Assembly (NCBI GenBank): GCA_021205045.1
Contig: JAJPYH010000226.1
Coordinates: forward strand, 16,322-34,938
Source of the DNA: Lachnospiraceae bacterium
GTDB taxonomy: Bacteria > Bacillota > Clostridia > Lachnospirales > Lachnospiraceae
Length of the DNA: 18,617 bases
Direction of reading: 5' to 3'
Shown here: one piece after another, positions 14,469-18,617 of the stretch
How the letters are laid out: each line of letters opens with the position of its first letter
How positions within the stretch are numbered: the stretch's first letter is position 1
Notes under the pieces: generated by a model
The model's input: only the letters and a program-made list of their open reading frames with translations
Databases searched by the model: none
What the model was told of the DNA's origin: nothing
Translations under genes and position numbers: made by a program

Positions 14469-15323
14469 ATGGCAGCCACACTTATTGACGGAAAAAAGAT
14501 TTCCGCTCAGATCAAGGAAGAAGTAAAAGAGGAGGTTCTGCTTTTGCAGCAAAAAGGCGTCACCCCCTGCCTGGCAGTGATCCAGGTGGGAAATGATCCC
14601 GCTTCCTCTGTATATGTGAGAAATAAACGAAAGGCCTGTGAATATACAGGCATCCGGTTTGCAGACTATCTGCTGGCGGAGGATACGGATCAGCAGACCC
14701 TGCTTACAAAAATCCAGGAGCTGAATGAGGATGCTTCTGTGCATGGAATTTTAGTGCAGCTTCCTCTGCCGGAGGGAATCGATGAGAAGGCGGTGACCCG
14801 CGCTATCCGGCCCTCCAAGGATGTGGACGGGTTTCACCCGGTCACCGCGGGTGCCCTTTTTCTGCGAGAAAAGGGCTTTGTCAGCTGTACGCCCGCAGGC
14901 ATTCTGCAGCTGTTAAAGAGAAGCGGCATTGAAATTGCGGGGAAGGAATGCGTGGTGCTGGGCCGCAGCAATATCGTGGGTAAGCCTATGGCCGCCCTGC
15001 TTTTACAGGAAAACGGCACAGTCACGGTGACACATTCCAGAACGAAAAATCTGCGCCAGGTGACCGGAAGAGCGGATATCCTGGTGGTGGCGGTGGGCAG
15101 GCCCCGCTTTGTGGATGATACTTATATTAAGGAAGGAGCGGTCGTCATTGATGTGGGAATTCACAGAAATGAGGACAATAAGCTCTGCGGGGATGTGGAT
15201 TTTGAGAAGGTGGCGCCCAAATGCAGCGCCATTACCCCGGTACCCGGCGGCGTAGGGCCGATGACGGTGGCAATGCTTCTGAAAAACTGTGTGGAAGCCG
15301 CCAAGGTGGAGAGTAATTTATGA
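14469..15323 (+). CDS. folD: Bifunctional methylene-THF dehydrogenase / methenyl-THF cyclohydrolase
   Basis: FolD interconverts 10-formyl-, methenyl- and methylene-THF with NADP(H) in the cytoplasm, the step after Fhs. The 284 residues match the usual length. Visible motifs are QVGNDPASSVYVRNK with Y49 and K53, the catalytic Tyr/Lys pair; HGILVQLPLPEGI; KDVDGFHP; the dinucleotide-binding GRSNIVGKP (165-173); and the C-terminal TPVPGGVGPMTVAMLL. I chose ATG 14469 because AAGGAG is just upstream and the conserved family start AATLIDGK follows. The in-frame ATG at 14415 would add an Arg/Pro-rich, non-conserved segment. The stop overlaps the next gene by ATGA, indicating translational coupling to it. 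Confidence 0.97.
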   Translation: MAATLIDGKKISAQIKEEVKEEVLLLQQKGVTPCLAVIQVGNDPASSVYVRNKRKACEYTGIRFADYLLAEDTDQQTLLTKIQELNEDASVHGILVQLPLPEGIDEKAVTRAIRPSKDVDGFHPVTAGALFLREKGFVSCTPAGILQLLKRSGIEIAGKECVVLGRSNIVGKPMAALLLQENGTVTVTHSRTKNLRQVTGRADILVVAVGRPRFVDDTYIKEGAVVIDVGIHRNEDNKLCGDVDFEKVAPKCSAITPVPGGVGPMTVAMLLKNCVEAAKVESNL

Positions 15324-16768
15324 ATTGTCCGAAATGCGGACAGCCGATAAAGGAAGGAATGCTCTATTGTGAGCATTGCGGCTGGGAGATGCATCTGGTG
15401 CCGGAGTTTGACACCCAGGTGGAGGAAAGCATTGCCGCCAGCATGCAGGAGGTCATGCATCAGGGCTTTGAGCCAAAAGACCAGGACCCTGCTTTTGTCC
15501 CGGAAGAAAAGACGAAACCGGCATCCAGAAGGTGGGTGCTCATTCCCATTGGACTGCTGACGGCGCTTCTGATCGTGCTGATTGTGGTTGTGGTGGTATC
15601 TTCCAGGCACTCGTCCTGGTATGATTCGCCTGAGCAGCAGCTTGCTTCCGCGCAGGAATATGCGGCAAAAGGCAATTATGACGGCGCAGTGGAATGCTAT
15701 TTAAGAGTCATCGAGCTGGTACCGGATCAGCTGGAATATCAGATGGAGCTTGCGGAGCTTTATGTGGCCCTGGACAGGGCGGATGAGGCGCTGCAGATTT
15801 ATCGCGCTGTTTTGATGAATGAGGAGGCTGGGCTGGAGATCAGGCTCCAGGCGGGCCAGGGAATTGTGGATTATTATTCCGCTGACGGAGATTACAGGAG
15901 CATTGCTCAGATTCTGGTGGAGCTGGGAACGGAGGAGGTAAAGGTAGCCTTCGCTGATTACCTGGCGGAACCTGTGACCTTCAGTCAGCCGGAGGGAATT
16001 TTTACAGATGAAATTATTCTGAAGCTGAGCGCATACAGCAGCGGCAAAATTTACTATACGCTGGACGGCTCAAAGCCGGATGAGACCAGTGAGCTGTATA
16101 CTTCCCCCATTTATCTGGAGGAAGGGACTACGGTGGTGTCCGCAGTCTATATCAATCCATATGGAGTGAAAAGTACGGTCACCACAGCTACCTATCTGAT
16201 CGATACTTCCACGCCCTATCCCCCGGAGCTTCTGACCTACAGCGGTAAATATGATTACCCTCTGGAGATTGTGGCTCAGGCGGAGGAGGGAGCTACGATT
16301 TATTATACGGTGGATGGAGGAGTTCCGGATGCGGACAGTACGCTGTATGAGGAAGGCCTTTATGCCAGAGAAGGCACCCATACCTACCGGTTTGTGGCTG
16401 TCAGTGAGGCCGGGCTTGTCAGTGATGTGATCAGCAGGACCTATACCGTTGATTTTTCCTGGGCGGAGTACAGCAGTGATGAGGCCTGGGAGCTTTTAGT
16501 CAGCGCACAGATGGAGGCCGGTGTGATCACAGACCAGGATGGAACCGTTGCGGATCATCCGGAATATGTCTATATTTATCAGTATCTGTATCCGGTTTCC
16601 GCGGGGGAGGATGCTTATTATCTGTTCGCGGAGGTCAACCGGGAAACGGAGCTGTCTCAGACCGGGACGGTCATTCAGAACCGGACGGGGATCTATTATG
16701 GCGTAGACTGTTCCACCGGGGAGGTGGTGAGACTGGTGCTTTCCGGGGGAAGGTATGCAGCAGAATGA
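15320..16768 (+). CDS. Zinc-ribbon, single-TM, TPR and chitobiase-C-like repeat protein of unknown function
   Basis: I do not recognise a named gene. The 482 residues start with a zinc ribbon with C3, C6, C17 and C20 (CPKCG, CEHCG). An acidic linker follows, then one membrane helix (about 72-94, many Val/Ile/Leu, flanked by Arg). Two or three TPR-like helix pairs (about 104-175, YAAKGNYDGAVECYLRVIEL) come next. Two repeats like the C-terminal domain of chitobiase/beta-hexosaminidases follow (KIYYTLDGSKPD and TIYYTVDGGVPD, about 222-372). The C-terminal domain (378-482) is unassigned. Topology should put the ribbon inside and the rest outside, with no signal peptide otherwise. No glycosidase catalytic domain is present. 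Its ATG overlaps the folD stop (ATGA), so it is in the fhs-folD unit although no folate link is obvious. It may bind surface glycan or protein. Confidence 0.85.
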   Translation: MNCPKCGQPIKEGMLYCEHCGWEMHLVPEFDTQVEESIAASMQEVMHQGFEPKDQDPAFVPEEKTKPASRRWVLIPIGLLTALLIVLIVVVVVSSRHSSWYDSPEQQLASAQEYAAKGNYDGAVECYLRVIELVPDQLEYQMELAELYVALDRADEALQIYRAVLMNEEAGLEIRLQAGQGIVDYYSADGDYRSIAQILVELGTEEVKVAFADYLAEPVTFSQPEGIFTDEIILKLSAYSSGKIYYTLDGSKPDETSELYTSPIYLEEGTTVVSAVYINPYGVKSTVTTATYLIDTSTPYPPELLTYSGKYDYPLEIVAQAEEGATIYYTVDGGVPDADSTLYEEGLYAREGTHTYRFVAVSEAGLVSDVISRTYTVDFSWAEYSSDEAWELLVSAQMEAGVITDQDGTVADHPEYVYIYQYLYPVSAGEDAYYLFAEVNRETELSQTGTVIQNRTGIYYGVDCSTGEVVRLVLSGGRYAAE

Positions 16769-16911
16769 ATACCGCTGTCATAGAAGGCTATTGTGATATG
16801 TCCGGTGACTCCGGAAATGCTGTAGGATCTGCACAAGTTATTTCGTGACAGTTCCGTACCATGTATAGCTGTGAAAAATAGCGGAAAATCATAAAAGCGA
16901 GGAGAGGATTT
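16769..16911 (+). other. Gap before nfnA, no clear signal
   Basis: A small hairpin TCCGG-TGACT-CCGGA is visible near 16800-16814, without a T-tract. The only -10-like box, TATAGC before nfnA, lacks a good -35 box at 16-18 nt. GAGGAGAGG just before ATG 16912 is the nfnA ribosome site. I see no full Rex-type operator. Confidence 0.4.
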
Positions 16912-17802
16912 ATGTATCAGATTTTGAACGCAAGATGGCTCAATGACAATATTTTTCTGATGGACATTGAGGCCAGAAGGGTGGCTGACCGGTGCCAGCC
17001 GGGACAGTTTATCATTGTCCGCGTGGATAAGGACGGGGAGAGAATCCCGCTGACGATCTGCGATTATGACCGGGAAAAGGGCAGCGTGACCATCGTCGCT
17101 CAGGTAGTGGGGGCGGAGACTTATCGTTTGTCCAGACTGGGAGCGGGCGACTACGTGCAGGATTTTGTGGGACCTCTGGGGAAGGCCTCCGAGTTTGTAG
17201 AGACGCCCATAGAGGAATTGCAAAAGAAAAAGATTCTGTTCATTGCCGGCGGTGTGGGCGCGGCCCCTGTGTATCCTCAGGTGAAATGGCTGAAGGAGCG
17301 GGGCGTGGCTTCCGATGTGATCCTGGGCGCCAGGAGCAGGGAGATACTGATTCTGGAGGATGAGCTGAAGGCTGTGGCCCGGAACCTGTACATATCTACA
17401 GATGACGGCTCCTACGGCACAAAGGGCACAGCCTCCGTGGTACTGCAGAATCTGTATGACGCTGGACAGACCTATGATGTGTGCGTGGTCATCGGTCCTA
17501 TGATTATGATGAAATATACCTGTCTGCTGACCAGACAGCTGGGGCTTCCCACGGTGGTGTCGATGAACCCCATCATGGTGGACGGCACCGGCATGTGCGG
17601 CGCTTGCCGTCTGACTGTAGGAAATGAGGTGAAGTTTGCCTGCGTGGACGGACCGGAGTTCGACGACCATCTGGTGAATTTCGATGAGGCCATGAAGCGC
17701 CAGACCTTATACAAAACAGAGGAAGGCAGAGCCTATCTGAGAGCAAAGGAAGGGGAGACCCATCACGGCGGCTGCGGACAGTGCGGAGGTGACAGAGCAT
17801 GA
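16912..17802 (+). CDS. nfnA: NfnA-like FAD/NAD(H) and [2Fe-2S] subunit of NADH-dependent ferredoxin:NADP+ oxidoreductase
   Basis: NfnA is the small subunit of the cytoplasmic electron-bifurcating NfnAB complex, which couples NADPH, NAD+ and ferredoxin. The 296 residues have the ferredoxin-reductase fold: FAD motif RIPLTICDYD (about 44-53), NAD-binding GGVGAAP (113-119), VIGPMIMMKYT, and a C-terminal [2Fe-2S] site with C229, C232 and C244 in GTGMCGACR and KFACVDGPEF. Nfn clusters use an Asp as the fourth ligand; D224 is a candidate. A GGCGQCGG tail is extra. The same fold occurs in sulfide dehydrogenase SudB and PyrK, but the next gene, a GltA/NfnB-type flavoprotein overlapping by ATGA, supports NfnA. 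A strong ribosome site precedes the ATG. Confidence 0.88.
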   Translation: MYQILNARWLNDNIFLMDIEARRVADRCQPGQFIIVRVDKDGERIPLTICDYDREKGSVTIVAQVVGAETYRLSRLGAGDYVQDFVGPLGKASEFVETPIEELQKKKILFIAGGVGAAPVYPQVKWLKERGVASDVILGARSREILILEDELKAVARNLYISTDDGSYGTKGTASVVLQNLYDAGQTYDVCVVIGPMIMMKYTCLLTRQLGLPTVVSMNPIMVDGTGMCGACRLTVGNEVKFACVDGPEFDDHLVNFDEAMKRQTLYKTEEGRAYLRAKEGETHHGGCGQCGGDRA

Positions 17803-18617
17803 ATGTTTTAGAGAGAATTCCTGTCAGAGAGCAGGACGCAAAAGAGCGGGCTGCCAATTTTAAGGAGGTATGCCTGGGATATAATATGGAAGAGGCCGTG
17901 GAGGAGGCCAATCGCTGCATCGGCTGCAAAAACGCCCAGTGCGTCAAGGGCTGCCCGGTAGCCATCGACATTCCCGGTTTCATTGACCAGGTCAAAAAAG
18001 GCGATATCGCCGCGGCTTATCAGGTGATCAGCAAGGCCAGCGCCCTGCCTGCGGTGTGCGGCCGTGTCTGCCCCCAGGAGAGCCAGTGCGAGGGCAAGTG
18101 CCTGCGCGGCATCAAGGGAGATCCGGTTTCCATCGGCAAGCTGGAGCGCTTTGTGGCGGATTATGCCAGAGAGCATGAGATTAAGCCGGAGCTTCATGTG
18201 GAGAAAAAGGGCAAAAAGGTGGCGGTCATTGGTTCCGGTCCTGCAGGCTTAACCTGTGCGGGAGATCTGGCAAAGGCCGGATATGACGTGACTATCTTTG
18301 AGGCCCTGCACGAGGCCGGCGGCGTGCTGATCTACGGCATTCCGGAGTTCCGTCTTCCCAAGGAGGAAGTGGTGGAAGCGGAGATCCGCAACGTGACCGA
18401 GCTTGGCGTCAAAATTGAGACCAACGTGGTGGTGGGCAAGAGCGTTACCATCGATGAGCTGATGGAGGAAGAGGGCTTTGAGGCGGTGTTTATCGGCTCC
18501 GGCGCCGGACTTCCCAAATTTATGGGCATCCCCGGCGAGAACCTGAACGGCGTTTTTTCCGCCAACGAGTATCTGACCAGAAGCAACCTGATGAAGGCCT
18601 TCCGCGATGATTACGAT
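17799..18617 (+). CDS. nfnB: NfnB/GltA-like flavoprotein subunit, 5' part only
   Basis: NfnB holds the bifurcating FAD, two [4Fe-4S] clusters and the NADP(H) site; the same family is often annotated as glutamate synthase small subunit (gltA). The visible 273 codons run to the window edge with no stop, against a usual length of about 465. The N-terminal cluster motifs are C40-x2-C43-x4-C48-x3-C52 (CIGCKNAQCVKGC) and C87, C91, C97, C101 (VCGRVCPQESQCEGKC). The FAD Rossmann loop GSGPAG is at 145-150, followed by GGVLIYGIPEFRLPK, typical of this family. The ATG at 17799 overlaps the stop of nfnA by 4 nt. The paired nfnA makes the Nfn role likelier than a glutamate synthase, whose large subunit is not seen. 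Confidence 0.9.
   Translation, partial: MNVLERIPVREQDAKERAANFKEVCLGYNMEEAVEEANRCIGCKNAQCVKGCPVAIDIPGFIDQVKKGDIAAAYQVISKASALPAVCGRVCPQESQCEGKCLRGIKGDPVSIGKLERFVADYAREHEIKPELHVEKKGKKVAVIGSGPAGLTCAGDLAKAGYDVTIFEALHEAGGVLIYGIPEFRLPKEEVVEAEIRNVTELGVKIETNVVVGKSVTIDELMEEEGFEAVFIGSGAGLPKFMGIPGENLNGVFSANEYLTRSNLMKAFRDDYD

Noticed and set aside
16696..17670. Long minus-strand frame opposite nfnA (324 codons)
   Set aside because: It is antisense to a well-supported conserved gene and shows no recognisable domain; a codon-bias shadow.

Overview
This window reads as a chromosomal core region of a Gram-positive anaerobe in the Clostridia, most likely Lachnospiraceae (inference). The grounds are a moderate-to-high GC chromosome with strong purine-rich Shine-Dalgarno sites, Bacillus/Clostridium-type neighbours (ABC-F next to rex, tepA next to spoIIIE), and a one-carbon/redox set (fhs, folD, nfnA, nfnB) typical of fermentative or acetogenic anaerobes. 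No phage, insertion sequence, CRISPR, tRNA or rRNA was seen. Fourteen genes are called; the first and last are cut by the window edges, and all but the first lie on the + strand.

Layout: (1) A minus-strand ABC-F ATPase (1-1697) is transcribed divergently from rex (1884-2528). Each has a good sigma-A-type promoter in a short shared region. (2) alr (2594-3826) is followed by a MazF toxin (3968-4375) with no MazE antitoxin gene. (3) A promoter overlapping the mazF stop codon starts a probable four-gene unit: a short CorC/HlyC-type CBS protein, a YebC family protein, a GtrB-like polyprenyl-phosphate glycosyltransferase, and a polytopic membrane protein of unknown function with a charged C-terminal tail. 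It ends at a clear intrinsic terminator (8616-8654). (4) tepA starts with GTG directly behind that terminator, then spoIIIE follows with its own promoter across the tepA stop. (5) fhs and folD follow, and folD overlaps by 4 nt a zinc-ribbon/TM/TPR/chitobiase-C-like protein. (6) nfnA and the start of nfnB overlap by 4 nt and run off the right edge.

How the genes fit together: Fhs and FolD load formate onto tetrahydrofolate and interconvert methenyl/methylene-THF with NADP(H). NfnAB links NADH, NADPH and reduced ferredoxin. Rex senses NADH/NAD+. Alr supplies D-alanine for the wall. The glycosyltransferase and its neighbouring membrane protein look like a donor-synthase/membrane-transferase pair for a cell-surface glycan. 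TepA and SpoIIIE keep the order known from Bacillus subtilis.

Most of the window is conserved housekeeping sequence. The parts I found least explained are the membrane protein at 7252-8586, the zinc-ribbon/TPR/chitobiase-like protein at 15320-16768, the toxin without an antitoxin, the one-TM CorC-like protein, the repeat-built linker of SpoIIIE, and the terminator hairpin abutting the tepA ribosome binding site. No wholly new system is evident from sequence alone.
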